Assembly (NCBI RefSeq): GCF_018691265.1
Contig: NW_024881277.1
Location: 7,392,528 to 7,456,527, forward strand
DNA: 64,000 nucleotides
Source: Tyto alba
Lineage: Eukaryota > Chordata > Aves > Strigiformes > Tytonidae
Reading direction: 5' to 3'
This document shows positions 22,802-35,892 of the stretch, piece after piece. A program made the position numbers and the translations under genes. How positions within the stretch are numbered: the stretch's first letter is position 1; every line of letters starts with the position of its first letter. Under the pieces are notes generated by a model. That model worked only from the letters and a program-made list of their open reading frames with translations. It was not told where the DNA came from and searched no databases.

Positions 22802-25171
22802 TGCTAGAAACTGAGCTTCTGTTCCAAACTTCTCTAGCTCATTTTCTAAAATCTTTAGTCATCTTTCTAAATCTTGCACCTGGCCAATACCTAACTGCAG
22901 TTATTTAATCTGTAACCAGAGTCTGTGTCAGTGGACCATAAGATCATCCTCATTTGTGATTAAGACTGTTCCCTTCCTTTAGGAAATTGCTCCTTCAATT
23001 TCTTCATGTCTTTTTGTATGTTCTTTAGCATCAGTTTCTCTCAGGAGAAATCTATTTCTGTATGCAACAGCTCAGGGCAAGAATCTCTATTGCTGGGACA
23101 AGTGGAGGAGCCTGAGGAGCCCCTGGGCCAGAAGTCTTTTCCTGGGAGAGGGGCTGGCACAGAGGGGCTTGCTGGCAGGGGACAATAAGGATGCCTGGGA
23201 GACCAGGAGCAAGGGACACAGGGAGACACTGGCCTCCGTCTCCTCATGCCATGGCTGGTCCTCAGCCCTGGGGCTGATGGGGAGGCTGAGACACCTCTCT
23301 TTCCTTCCTTCACTCCCCACACTTGGATGGGCCTCAGGAAAGATCCAGGAGCCTGGAGGATGCACAAACCTCCTGGTCCAAGGGAATGGGGTTATATGTG
23401 ACAGTGTGTGTGTGAAAGAGATGAAGAAGATGTGAGGTGTCTGTGTGAAGATTCCTCAGAATCCCCTGAGGGGAAGGATCCCCATTCCCAGGCTATGGTG
23501 GTCAGAGCTTGAACATACTGCTTGAGGAAACACATCAAGGGCTTTCATAGTTGCCTGAACATTTGATTTTCAGCCTGGCAGCAGTGCCTCTGCCTTCCTG
23601 CTTCACCACCCCCAGGGACAGGAACCTTGTCTCCTCATTCCCTCCATGGGCTCTCCAGTGATGGACCTCGGTGGCGATCACTGACACCCTCAGGAACTTG
23701 TACGGTTCCTGCTGACTCCTACTTCTCTAGAGGCCAGTTCAATCCCTTTCCAGGATCTGCAGTTCAGCAACTGGGCACCAGAGGGCTCAGAAGCAGCTGA
23801 AACGTCCTCAATAGCCAAGTCTCTGAGTATCACTGAATTCCTCAGTTCCTATGTGGTGAATTTGAGTGGTTTCAGGAGCGTAGTCAAAGTGAAAAAGATT
23901 TCAGTAATAAATGTTAATAAGAAACAATCTCTTCTTTTTCCACTAGTTCTTATTTTCCTGCTTACACACTAAGGGACATCACCCAACTGCAACTGATACT
24001 GATTCTAGAGCATCTCCTGATTAAGTCTGAATATGGATGGAAGTCAAGACCCTGTATGTCAGACACTCTCTGGGCAGTGTTTGTCCCTACCTCGAACCCC
24101 ACACGTCTATCACCAGCCCCCTGTGACTTACAGCACCTTTGTTCCAATCTGAGCTTTCTCCAGGATGGTCTGTAGATGCACGTTTCAGCCCATTCACACC
24201 AACACCTACTTGACGTACTTGGGAAATGAGCTGCACACAGACACAGAAGAATGTTTCTTCCCTGCCAAAAAACAAAACCAAATGATTGTCCTGTTCAATA
24301 ATATTAAAAAAAAAAAAAACAAAAAACAAAAAACAAAACAAACAAAAAAAACCAAACAAACAAACAAACGAAAAAACAAACAAACAAAAAAAACAAATAA
24401 AAAAACAAACAAAAAAAAACAAAACAAACAAAAAAAACCAAAACAAAACAAAAAAAAAAAAAAAACAGAACTCCTCTTCTGCATATGAAGTCCACCTAAA
24501 CTGCTCTGAAGTCCAATTTCTATCGTGGAGACGCCCTTACAGCAAAGGAAAATATATTTTATGTCAAGCAGAGAATCCCCTGACCCAGACTCTGTCCATA
24601 ATTACTCACGGTTTCTCACACGCTGAAGTTATAAGCTCCCTAAATTCACAGAGGGATGTAAAGAGTCTAAATAAGGGAAATTTCCTGTTTTGAATAGTCA
24701 TATCTGCACTAATCCCACTGTATGTGGGCTACAAGTACGTCTTCCAGTAGGCTCTGCAACATCTGGACCCACTCATTTCTTATTCGCCTCCAACACGAGG
24801 CAGCTTGGGTGCAATTGTCCAGTCTGCCTCATCTACTCAAGGGACAGAAATGAGCTGTCTCGACTGAGATGCTTTGGCTCACCCTGCCTGTCCACCAGCT
24901 CCTGCTCCAGAAAGTCTCCCATCAGCCTGGGGACACATTTCCCAGTCCCATGCCATGGCCTCATCTACCCTTGTGTATCTTGCGGGCAGTGGTCACCACT
25001 TTGTGGGCAACTGAATCAACCCTTGAATGAAGATGTTTGGCAAAAGTTGAACCATTTTAAGAAACAGGTTGAGAAGTGGAGCCCTGGATAGAAAACAGTT
25101 TACGGATTTCTCCTGGCTACATCCCGTTCAGTATTTGGTTGGGTTTTCTTCATCGTGCTGTCTTATCTGCA
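22802..25171 (+). other. Copy B, left part (matches 1,962-4,904)
   Basis: Aligned to copy A except for the missing 2,551-3,310 spacer and a longer A-rich tract. Noncoding in both copies. Confidence 0.75.
24306..24466 (+). repeat. A-rich CAAA-type tract, copy B
   Basis: About 160 bases of A runs with C, T or G interruptions. It is expanded relative to the 56-base tract in copy A. Lysine- and asparagine-rich frames (plus) and phenylalanine-rich frames (minus) here are artefacts. Confidence 0.9.
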
Positions 25172-25445
25172 GATCTTCAGGGCCAGTGCTGAGGATCCCC
25201 TCTGAGCAGGGACAGCACAAAGCCTTTTCCATGTGCCTCCCTCACCTGGCCGTGATCTCCCTGTTCATCCACACTGCCATGTTTGCCTACCTGAAGGCCT
25301 CCTCTATGTTCTCCCCATCTCTGTCTCTGGTAGTTTCATTTCTGTAATAGGTGATGCTTTCAGCATTGAACCCCCTCTTCTATAGCATAAGGAACCAGGA
25401 ACCCAAGGATGCCCTGACGAAACCGATCGGAGGTTTTTCAGCAGC
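25172..25445 (+). pseudogene. Olfactory receptor C-terminal fragment, copy B
   Basis: TM6-TM7 part of an OR14-like receptor with '[14 protein letters not shown]', 'CLPHLAVISLF' and, after a stop near 25,345, 'NPLLYSIRNQEPKDAL'. One extra base near 25,187 shifts the frame relative to the other copies. It has no TM1-TM5. Unlike copy A, the tail is not interrupted, so it shows the pre-insertion state. Confidence 0.85.
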
Positions 25446-26599
25446 CATAGACTCTCAGCCTTTCTCTGCAGATGACCCCTACTATATGTCATGACAGCCC
25501 AAGAATACCTTTGCTTCTCTATACATTTTGGTCCTCGTTTTTCCAGTTGTGATGATGTGTTCTTCAAAGAAATAACATTATTCTTTCCCTCCTACTTCAG
25601 TATCCAACCATCTTGTGCAACCCAGAGACTTGGTTTCAATAACAAGCTCTCTGTGTATTTAAGCAGAATAAATGAACACACAACTTTTTGCCTTAAATCC
25701 ATCCTGATCGGGGCAGGAATGAATGGGGAATGAAAACACCTTTCTGGCTGCACCATCTCAGGTCAGGCCTCTCTGACAGCATGGCAGCAGAAGCTGCCTG
25801 AGAACCTCCAGGGCCAGGGCTCTTGTGCAGGTCACGGGAGAGGGGATGGCATGGAGGGGCTGCAAAGCCCTCAGGATGTGCTGGAGAGGAGAGCAGGGGA
25901 TGCAGGGTGACACTGACCTCCTTCTCCTTGTGCCATTGATGCCTCCCATCTCCGGGGCTGACCCCTCCGTGCCCCCATGGAGCTGCTCTGCCTTTCAGAG
26001 GGGTTGAGGCCATGGTGGGAGTACCAGGAACCTGCCTTGGGACTAATCCAGACTGGGCTTTGCTGGGGAATGAGGTGGAGGAGGGCAGGGGAGGGGGAAA
26101 TCTTGCAGAAGTTTGGCTTGAGTGGAAAGTAGCAGGAAGAGAAAAACAACAGAGTATAAGTTGTACTGCATGACCACGCGGGGTGAGGACACACCAGGGG
26201 ATTTGTGGTGCAGAGCCAGGGCTTGTGGAAGGGATTGAAGGCATGCAGGTGCAGGAGAGAAGAGGCGGCTCTGTGCTCTTGTTGGCATGAACAGACCAGG
26301 CAGGTGGCCCAGGGCCTTCATCTCCCCCCAGCATCTCTCACAGGCCATTTCCAGCACTGGCTGCTCACCCAAGCTTATGGGTGAGTCTTTCTGTGAGACC
26401 ATCTCCATCCTCCTGCTGGTCTCAGGGCCTGTATGGGGGGACCGGCCAGCCCTGCCCGGCCTCTCTCCTGCCACAGACCCCGGCAGACCCTGGAGCAGGG
26501 CTGTCTGTAAAGACCAGCATGGGACACAGCTGGGTCTGGGCAGGGGTCAGATGCTGGGGGAGCCTCCAAACCATCATGGACTTGGGAGAAGAGGCAATG
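25446..26599 (+). repeat. OR 3' flank, copy B
   Basis: Matches 6,480-7,639 and, inverted, about 41,700-40,600. A minus-strand frame of 213 codons (25,693-26,334) has no family resemblance, and its paralogue in copy A is interrupted, which argues against a gene. Confidence 0.65.
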
Positions 26600-27662
26600 A
26601 AAACTGTATTGGGGATTGGTACAGCAAACCTTTCAACTATCACAAACCAAATGAAGGAGGTGATTGGGAAAATCCAGCATAGATTGCTCAAGTACAAATC
26701 ATGTCAATATAACATCATCATCTTCTTAAAGAAATAACATATTCTGTTGCCATGGGGAGATCAGTGGATGTTGTTGTCCTGGACTTCAGCAAACATTCAA
26801 CACCGTTTCCTACATCCTTCTCCTGGACAAAGTGGCAAGACAGAGATTGAAGGGTTGGTGTGAGAGATGGGTAGGAAATTGGCTCAGAGGCTGCACTCAG
26901 AGGGTGGTGATCAATGCTTTTACTTAGGCTGGAAGCCTGTAGCACATTGGATCCCCCCAGGAATTGGTACCGGGTCCCATGCTGTTCAACATCTTCATAA
27001 ATGATCTGGATGTTGGGATTGAAAACACCCTCAGCAAGTTTGCTAATGACGTTAAGCTGGGTGGTGAGGTGGACATGCCAGAAGGGAGAGTCATCTTACA
27101 GAGAGACCTGCACAGGCTGGACGAATGGGCCAGCAAGAACAATATGAACCACAAGACAAAGACAAGTCAAAAGTCCTGCACCTGAGTCAGAGCAACCAAA
27201 GAGCCCAGTAGAGGCCAGGAGGTGTGTGGCTGGGAGCAGCCTTGCTGAGAGGGACCTGGGGGTTCCTGGTGGACAGCAAGCTGAAGAGGCTCCGGCAGTG
27301 CCCCGCTGCAGCAACAACAGCAAATAGGCTCCTGGGCTGCATCCACAGGGGCGTTACGAGCAGACACAGGGACATGATCATCCCACTCTGCTCAGGCTTT
27401 GTCAGGCTACAGCTGGAGTGCTGTGTCCAGTTCTGGTCCCCACAATGGAAGAAATCCACAGGCAGACTGGAGACAGGCCAAAGGGCTAAGGACAGTCATT
27501 CACTGGAAGGAACTCCCCAAGGGATGTGGTGGAGTCCCCACCACTGCAGGTTTTCAAGAAGCAATTGGACAGGGTGCTAGGTAGTCTCATGTAGGCTCCC
27601 TTTCTCAGAAAAGGTTGCACCTTTCCAAGCTCGGCTGCTCTATGATACAATGATTCTATGAA
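26600..27662 (+). mobile_element. CR1 LINE, 3' part with terminus, copy B
   Basis: Paralogue of 7,640-8,728. It keeps '[20 protein letters not shown]' followed by '[11 protein letters not shown]', in which the catalytic ADD has become AND, and 'LLGCIHRGVTSRHRDMIIPL'. The end at 27,640-27,662 shows the 'atgattctatga' style CR1 terminus. Dead copy. Confidence 0.85.
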
Positions 27663-27910
27663 TATCTCTTTGGTCAGTTGGGGTCAGCTGTCCTGGCTGT
27701 GTCCCCATCTACCCCCCACTTCTTGTCCACCTGCAGCTATTCACAGGAAGGAAAAAGAGTGAGAAAACACAGTGATGCTGTGCATGCATTGCTCCTCGAT
27801 AACCACAACAATGCTGTGTTTTCAATGCTGGTTTAGGCTCCAATGCAAAACAAGCCACCATAAGGGCTGTGACAATGAAAGTTAACCCCATCCCAGCCAG
27901 ACCCAGCACA
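27663..27910 (-). repeat. ERV-L LTR U3 fragment abutting CR1, copy B
   Basis: Same arrangement as 8,729-8,981: minus-strand U3 fused to the CR1 3' terminus. Confidence 0.75.
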
Positions 27911-30868
27911 CTTGAACCAAAACTGATACAACAATGTACCGATGGTCTGGCGAGTGATGAGTGGTGGGTAAATCACTCCCCTCACTCTTCTGGCAGGGCT
28001 CCTCTTTAAACACTCCAGGACACTGCTGGCTGCCTTTGCAACCAGGTCACTGCTGGATTGGGCTGATCACTGCTGGATCATGTTTTGCTTTCTATACCTG
28101 AGCACAGCCACAGACTTGTCTACAGAGCTGCTCCTCAACCAGGCAGACACCTTCTGCCATCACTATAGGGTGTCACTCTCTCCCAGGGGCTAGACCTGGA
28201 CATTTTCCTTCTTTTGTCTTGTGAAGTTCCTGACAGGACAGTCCTCTCATATGCCAGGTTTCATTGAAATGGCATCCCTAGGGCACAGGAATGGTCCTCT
28301 CAATTTACTGTCATTGACAAACACTGTCAGAATTGCCTCCTCTGGGTCATGGATAGAGTTGTTAAATTGCCCAGATCCCAGGAGAGTTCCCTGTGCTGCC
28401 CCACAATGCCCCAGTATCTCCCACTGGCCTCCAGGTAGGGTATGACCCCTTCACCACAGCTCTCTGAGCCTGAGCCTCCAACTGGTGTTTCACCTCTCTG
28501 TCTGTCGATCCCACCCAGACTGTAATGGCCTAACGTGGGTACGAGAATATTGAGGGAGATCATGGCCAATGTCCTTGCTGCATTGGAGGTACCTTGACAT
28601 CCACTGTTCTTATGTCACGCACAAAAACCAGTTACTTCATCCTGCAGGCAATCAGGTTGGTGGGGCATGATTTACCCTTGGAAAGTCCCTGCCGACTGCA
28701 TTTGGACATTTTCTTCTCTTTTAGGTGCCCACGGAATGTCACCCAAGAGGACTCTAACTGACGGCACACTCCTCACCAAAGAGAGCTTGTACAGCCTGTG
28801 GTTCCCTGGGTGGCCCTTGTGGGATCTTTCAAAGTTGGCTGCAACATTGGCTTGTCCTCTCCCACAAGAAGCCTCTACCAATTCCATGACCTCTTAACAG
28901 GCATATGCCAAAGAAATATCCATATTCCAGTCTAACTTCATTGCCACTATCCTGCCTGGTTTATCCAGGTACTTAATTTCTCTAATCTTTCATGAATTTG
29001 CACCTGTCCAGGATACAATTAACATTTCTCATGTCACCTTTTCAGATGCAGACCCCTGAGGCAAAGGACCTTTCCATTATTCTCCAGATTTCTCCTTCCC
29101 TTTATTCTTTGTTCCTTCAGATAACTCTCATCTGTGCTGTTGTTTTGAACTCGAAGGGAGTAAAATCTTTCAACAGCCTCGTTGTTTCCTTAGTCAACAC
29201 TTTAATTTTGTTTATACCTATCTTTGTGTACTTAGCTACCTAAGGTATTTTTCCTGACAGTAGACCTTGCAGAAGGCAACCTCATTTGCAATATCTTGTA
29301 CTTAGCATATGCTTGTGAAGTGTTTTTACTGTTGATGAAGCTTTATCATACTTTAGATTTCTTTGTTTCCAAGGAACTAAAACCCTTCTGTGCCTGTGGG
29401 CAGCCAGTTCTCTAAGGACAGCAGTGGGAGCTGGTGCAAAGGACCTGTAACATCCAGCTGAAGAGATCAGTGGAGAAGGCTGATGTAAGGAGAAGTGATG
29501 CAAGTCCCAGGGGGTCAATATTATAAATAGTGAGACTGGGCAATGAGGAGGAGGATTGTCCATTCTGTGTTGGACCCCAAGGGACTGTCCAGACCTCCCG
29601 AGGAGACATTGTGCATCAATATCAGAAACAGAATGTTGTTATCACCTCTTCTCTAAACTGAAATTAATATAAAATGCTCTTGATAATGAAGAATCATTTT
29701 TATTAGATATCTTTGGAAATGTTCCTCCTTAACTACATGGCAAAATTATTCAATTAGCTGTAGAAGTCTTGAATGACTTCAAGAAAATAACAGGAAAATG
29801 CATGGCATGTTAGGACATTCTGTATTTTAATGAGCCCCATGGTGTGTTTGGCCCTGAGTCCATGAGCATCAGATACTGAGAGGAGACTGAGCAAAATACT
29901 CAAGAAGTCAAAGTCAGAAGAAAACCCAAAGTACCTTGAAGCATTGATTGGCCCCACTGAGGGCCATTACTGACAAAGCCTCCCTATGGGCTCGTTAGAG
30001 CAGATAATTGGAGGCTGTGGTTGCAGGTAGGCAAAGGCACTGTGCAGGTGGCTGTAAAGCTGAAAAACCCCTTGTTTTGTTTTGTGAAGCAGAAAGGCCA
30101 AAGCCCTGACCCCCAGGCCCTGTGAAGGCAGGTCTTGTCCCTCACGTGTGGGTCAGGGCTCTTCCTGGGGGCAGTGGGGTGTGAGGGTGAGCAATGCCAC
30201 GTGTAGGGAAACTGCACAACACCCCCCAGCTTCCCCAAGAAGGGGAGAGGATGAAACAAATTCCAGAGCCTCAAAATAAGATTTATCCTGGTAGGTCTCA
30301 GTGACAGAGGCAACTGCCATAGTCAAGGGGACAAAGAGCTTGTTCTTGTGTGGCCTTTCAGCCCTTCCAGAGCCCTTGGCCACCACTACTGCAGGCTCCC
30401 TTCTACTGTCCCCCTTATGCACCTTTTTCCCTTCAGGATTTTGATATCCATCTTGCTTTCCCACCGAGCTGTCACCCCAGCATTTCTGTACCTTCACTGA
30501 CATCTCTCCACCCTCGCTGGCTGCTCCTTGAAAAACAAGTGCTGTGGGCTTTTTGAGAGTCCTTCTGGGCACCTTCTATGCCACAATGCAACCCTTGTAG
30601 TGAGATTTCCTTCCCTCACATCTAGACTGAATTTTCCAAGTTGCACTTTGTGGAGCTTTCCTTCTCTTCCCACTACCAAGAAAAGCTCCATCATCTCTGA
30701 AACCACCCTTTAAGCAGTTGCAGGCTACTGCTACAGTGCCCTGAGCCGCCACTTCACTAGGCTGAAGAAAGCCCAAGTCCCTCAGCCTACCCTCAGAGGA
30801 AGGTGAGGACTGGATCTCAGAAGAAGGGTGTGACCGCGAACAGCAGGACTGTCATGGTGTCACTGCAA
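27911..30868. other. Duplicated noncoding block, copy B (matches 8,982-11,840)
   Basis: Colinear with copy A to about 30,785, then a short unmatched piece leads to the solo LTR. No conserved coding frame. Confidence 0.65.
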
Positions 30869-30873
30869 GAGAG

Positions 30874-31474
30874 TGTCGTGGTTTGGGCCTGGTCAGCAGC
30901 CAACCACCGCAGCTAATCACCCTCCCTTCCCCCTCCCCACCTGGGAATAGGGGAGGGGATTAGAGGGGTGAAGGGAGACTCACAGGCTGAGATAAGAACA
31001 GTTTAATAATGGCAATAAAATGAGAACAATGACCATGATAGGGGGAAAACAAGAAGAAATATATAAAGAGGCAATGTACAGCGTAATTGCTCACCACCTG
31101 CTAACCAATATCCATCCCGTTCCCGGCCAGCGACCCCGAGATACCAAGATCCCGCAATCACAATCCTGTAAGTGAGAGAGCTCCTTCCCAACCACCCCTC
31201 CTTTAAATAGTGTGCATGACATTCCATGATATGGAATATTCCACTGGCCATTTAGGGTCTGATGCTCTGTCCGTTTTCCCTCCCTGCTTCCTGTGCCCTT
31301 GCGCACAGGCAGGACATGAGGAGTCGGAGAGTCCTTGAAGTCTTGGTAGCAGCTGAAAACATCAGTGTGCTATCAGCATTTTTCCCATTACAAACCCAAA
31401 GCTAAATCCAAAACACAGCACTCATCTAGTCCCTGAAAAGGAATATTAACTCTATTTCAGCCCAAACCAAGACA
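30874..31474 (-). mobile_element. Solo ERV-L LTR with 5-bp target repeat
   Basis: A complete 601-base LTR on the minus strand with TG/CA ends, a TATTTAAA box near 31,202-31,212 and an ATTAAA polyadenylation signal at 31,002-31,007 (minus strand). It is flanked by the 5-base repeat 'gagag' at 30,869-30,873 and 31,475-31,479, the repeat size usual for ERV-L. There is no internal region, so it arose by LTR-LTR recombination. It is absent from copy A. Confidence 0.9.
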
Positions 31475-31479
31475 GAGAG

Positions 31480-31640
31480 CTCCAGTGAAATCACAGAAGA
31501 GGTGGCCCACTCTACTGGGGCCACAGCACTGTATCTGGGACAGGAATGAGATGATGACCGTAGATGACATCAATACCCCTAGCCAGGGTGCAGCTGCCTT
31601 CTCAGCACAGACCTGCCAGTTTGAGAATCTTGCAGAGAGA
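31480..31640 (-). pseudogene. Olfactory receptor remnant, second type, copy B
   Basis: The minus strand reads 'SQIQCCGPSRVGHLFCDF', the loop between TM4 and TM5 of an OR, preceded by a TM4-like stretch. Only this piece survives; the solo LTR replaces or cuts off the C-terminal side. It is closer to the OR at 59,845-60,783 ('GLRATDHLFCDLS') than to the OR14-like copies. Confidence 0.65.
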
Positions 31641-33009
31641 AGTGGGTGGCACACAGCCCGGTACTGACCTTAGGATGCGGCCACCAGCGGGAAACACTCA
31701 GCACGTGCAAAAGGTGCCAAAACCAGCACTGACACTGCTGTGAGCAGAGGTGGTACCTACGAGGAGGAACGTTTGCTTCTTTGTTAGTTGCTTCAATCAA
31801 TTGTAAAGGAACTTGGGAGAGGTGAAAGATGAAGGTATGTGTGCCTCTGAGTGCATTCACACTCCCTAGATGTGCTCTGTGCCTTCTGAAAGGTGATAAA
31901 TGCCTTCTTCTGAAGGGCAGCGTCGCTCATGCTTGCAGAACCCCTTCTGACTGCGCAGGTGAGATGCTCCCCAGGGGAACTCCTTTCATTCTGTGCATTT
32001 GAAGGCAGGGGCCAGACAGCCAAGAAAGGGTGATGGAGCAGAGAGACACAATGCAAATTTGGACTTCTGACCTAATCCTTCTGTGTCCCTCTGAAGACAG
32101 ATAAACAGCCTCTCTGAGCTGGGGTGAGAGGACCATGCTGGAAATGGTGGTTGCTATGTGCTGGTCTGTGGTGATTGCCCTGGGGCAGCTTCCCCGGGGT
32201 GCCCATCGCACATGGGCACAGCCCAGCCCCTGCTCTGCTGGGCCTTCAGGTCTCTCACAGGAGCCTGAATGTGTGAGGACACTGCTGTGTGCCCCCACCC
32301 TGCACATTCACACATTTCCAGTCTTCACTGGTGGTTTCTCTTCTGGGCAATTTCCTGGGTATGCTCTTGAGAGCAACTCTGGAAGAAGACCTAAACCTTC
32401 CTGCATTGCCCTGAGAAGATCCCCTTGTCTGATGGAAACACTGTCCTGAAGGCCAGCTCTGTCACAGAAGTGCCCACTGCCTGTCCCTGCCTGTGGTCAC
32501 AGAACTGCCACATCGTGGGACTGTGACCACGGCACAGAAGCACTCAGATCATAGGCCAATAAAAGGGCTCAGGAGCAGAAAGGGGAAGTTTAAAACCAGC
32601 AGCTTAGGAAAGATAAAGTGCATTTGTTTCCTGGAAGCACTGCTCTGCCAAGATGTTTTTCCCCTCCACCTCTGCACACAAGCACTGACCCAGTAGATCC
32701 AGAGAACAGCTTGGAGGAAGGATCTCAGAGAAATATATTGCTGCAGTATCCTTTATTTTGTTTAAACACAAAGAGAGCATGGGTCCTCATTTACAAAGTC
32801 TCTCAGTCACACAAATCTTGATAGATGCCAAATTATAAAAGCGACAAATAATCACACCTCTTTGTAGAGAATATTATGTAAAGTAAAACAAACAAACAAA
32901 AAAAAATCAACTCCCAAAACCCCAACAGAACCTACATACTGTGCCCTCCTTTTAATGAATTACATTTCAAGTTATTCACAAAATACATGTAATTTATTGT
33001 TTCAGAAAT
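31641..33009. other. OR14-like 3' flank, copy B
   Basis: Matches 13,931-15,871 of copy A with a deletion of about 540 bases at 32,045. No gene. Confidence 0.65.
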
Positions 33010-33976
33010 TCATGCTGTTATCAGTTCACTCAGGGCATCTTTGATCTCCTGGTTCCTCATGCTGTAGATGAGGGGGTTCACTGCTGGAGGCACCACCGAG
33101 TACAGAAATGACACCAGCCAGGTCCAGAGGATGGGGAGGAGATGGAGGGGGGCTTCAGGTAGGCAAAGATGGCAGTGCTGACAAACAGGGAGACCACGGC
33201 CAGGTGAGGGAGGCACGTGGAAAAGGCTTTGTGCCGTCCCTGCTCAGAGGGGATCCTCAGCACGGCCCTGAAGATCTGCACATAGGAAAAAAGAATGAAA
33301 ACAAAACACCCAAATGCTAAACAGACACTAAGCACAATAATCACAACTTCCCTGAGGTAGGAATCTGAGCAGGAGAGCTTGAGGATCTGGGGGATTTCAC
33401 AGAAGAACTGGTCCACAGCATTGCCTTCCGCAGAGTGGTAGGGAAAATGTGTTGGCAGTGTGCAGGAGAGAATTGAGCAGCCCAGTGCCCCAGGCAGCTG
33501 CTGCCATGTGGACACAAGCTCTGCTGCCCAGGAGGGTCCCGTAGTTCAGGGGTTGGCAGATGGCAACGTAGCGGTCATAGGCCATGATGGTGAGAAGAGA
33601 AAACTCTGCTGTAGCAAAGAAAAAGAAAAAAAACACCTGTGCGGCACATCCATGGGTAGGAAATGTCCCTGGTGTCCCAGAGGGAATTGGCCATGGTTTT
33701 GGGGACAGTGGTGGAGATGGAGCCCAGGTCGAGGAGGGAGAGGTTGAGGAGGAAGAAGTACATGGGGGTGTGGAGGTGGTGGTCGCAGGCGATGGCGGTG
33801 ATGATGAGGCCGTTGCCCAGGAGGGCAGCCAGGTAGATGCCCAGGAAGAGCCAGAAGTGCAGGAGCTGCAGCTCCCGTGTGTCTGCAAATGCCAGGAGGA
33901 GGAACTGGGTGATGGAGCTGCTGTTGAAAAATTGCTTCCACTGGTCATTGGGCACTGTCCATGGAGGAAAAGACAT
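33010..33976 (-). pseudogene. OR14-like olfactory receptor pseudogene, copy B
   Basis: Full-length OR, about 967 bases, reading from the ATG at 33,976 to the stop at 33,010. All seven helices can be followed, with 'HTPMYFFLLNLS', 'MAYDRYVAIC', 'FFCEIPQILKLSCS', '[13 protein letters not shown]' and '[16 protein letters not shown]'. Frame changes are needed near 33,640-33,650 (between TM2 and TM3), near 33,425-33,430 (second extracellular loop) and near 33,105-33,115 (before TM7). None is shared with copy A, so the two copies decayed separately after duplication. Confidence 0.92.
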
Positions 33977-35859
33977 TGAAATGTTAGTGTAGACTTCTCT
34001 GAGATAAAACCTACTTCATATCTCTCAGTGACTGCCTCTCCCTTTTAACCAAGTCCTCCAGTTCTGCTATGATCTCTGGAGGAGTCAGTCCTGCCAGACA
34101 GCCATAGATAAATCGGAACATGTGTGATCACAGATTAAATCCACTCATGTTCAGCGTTTTTGCTCCCAATTCACCTTACTGCAAGGCATAGCTGTGGGGA
34201 TATTGCATTTTTTAAACCGTTTTTGTTGCACCACTACACATGAGGAGTGGTTTTAAGGCAGAAATTTATGGCATTTCTGCTGAACTCCTACTGAAACATT
34301 GTATGTTTTGAGAGACCAAGGGGCTGTCCTGAAATTCAGAGTGAGGAGAGTTGCTCTGTCCATCAGCCCTGGTTCATCTGCCCTTTGCTGGCACCGTTTT
34401 GAGCTGGATGATGGAAACAGGGCACTGCTGGGACCAGAGGAATCCAGTTTCCAAGCACAGCTCTCCAAAGCCCTCAGCCCCTCTCATCACACCTGAGGAG
34501 GATCTCAGCTCTCCCCTCCCAGCCAGGGACACAGAGGGCTCATTGCAGCTGCCTGTGTGCAGACACCCAGCAGCATTTCCATGGCCTTAACACTGAGGTG
34601 TTTCCTCCCCGGGGCTGCTGGATAACACAGAGATGTCCTGGGAAAGCTGTTCCCACCTGGATAGAAACCTGCAGCCCAGCACGAGCCCATCACAGGAAGA
34701 GTTAAGTGTCCTAAAATGGAGGTGTCCTGAAGAGAAAATTAGGTCCTTTGTTTTACCCACAGTTTATGAGGAAACTTTACTCCTATGGACACATCTGCAC
34801 AGCAGGACCCACAGGGTTGGGCTCAAAACTGCAGCTTAACCCCACCACCCCCCATCCCAGCAAGTCCAGGGATGACAGTAATGGGAGCAGATACAGGAGG
34901 GGGAAAATGGAGAAATACCACACTGCTTGTGTTCTTGGAGGCAGAAAGGGACAGGCAGTTGGGTATTGGGTAGTTTCCTCCTCTTCAAGGGTGAGGCCGC
35001 TGGGAAGGTGCCCCATGACCGTGAGGGCAGAGGCTGTGTTGGACAGGGGGGAGATCAGGGGGTTGCTCCATGGAAGGCATCTGCACTGCAGGGAATGGCA
35101 GGGAGGTGCCCGAATCCCCCCTCCCACAGCGTTCCTGGCAGCAACTCCCTCTCCCTTCATGCCCATATCTCTGGTTCCTGCAGCTGTCCCTGCCTGGAGC
35201 TGCTTCTCTGTCCCCTTATCTCCTTCCTGTCAGTGCTGCCAGCCCCCATCCCACCCGCCCTGTGATCAGCTCTGCCCTGCGGACCCCTTCTGGCAGCAGG
35301 ACACTGCCCAGGGGCAGCTCTCTAGGTGCAGGGGCTCAGGAGCAACTGAGAATGCTAAAGACAACTGAGATCTGAGTTATTCCACTAGAGTGGAGAAAAA
35401 AATCTAGCAATGCCCACCCAGCCAACCAAAAAAAGAAATCTCAAAGAAAAGGTCTTTGCATTTCAAGTAAAAGCAGCCTTGATATCCTTCTGCAGAAGGA
35501 ACCTCTGCAAAAGTCCTCAGAGTGATCTGGAGCTGTGAGCATCCCTGATCCACGTAGCAGCAGCCTCTGGAGAGCAGAAGGAGCCTGCCCTGGTGGGGGT
35601 CTCTCCTTCCCCCCACAGCTTCTCCCCACAGCACCGTGGGGAGCTCCCCGGGCAGGCTGAGTGCTGACCCTGGCAGGCGGCAGAGTCCCTGCCCCAGCAC
35701 ACAGCCCCCTGGGGTGCAGGGACCCTGCTGGGAAGGACAGCCCTGGGCACCCCTGCCTGCACACCCGGCTACACACCCCTGCAGCCGGCCCCGCCAGAAG
35801 GCAGCCCTCATGCCCTGGCCCTCGCAGGGGGCACCAGGGAAGCCCTGCTCGGGAGCAGA
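33977..35859. other. OR14-like 5' flank, copy B
   Basis: Matches 16,826-18,767. A plus-strand frame at 34,748-35,368 (206 codons) is not preserved in copy A and is probably chance. Confidence 0.65.
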
Positions 35860-35892
35860 TCCTCCTCCTCCTCCTTCTCCTCCTCCTCCTCT
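35860..35892 (+). repeat. TCC microsatellite, copy B
   Basis: TCC repeats with one TTC interruption, equivalent to 18,768-18,802. Confidence 0.95.

Noticed and set aside
24087..24693. Phenylalanine-rich (minus) and lysine/asparagine-rich (plus) frames
   Set aside because: They are direct readings of the A-rich tract and would change with its length.
34748..35368. 206-codon plus-strand frame
   Set aside because: Interrupted in the closely matching copy A region (17.7-18.3 kb).
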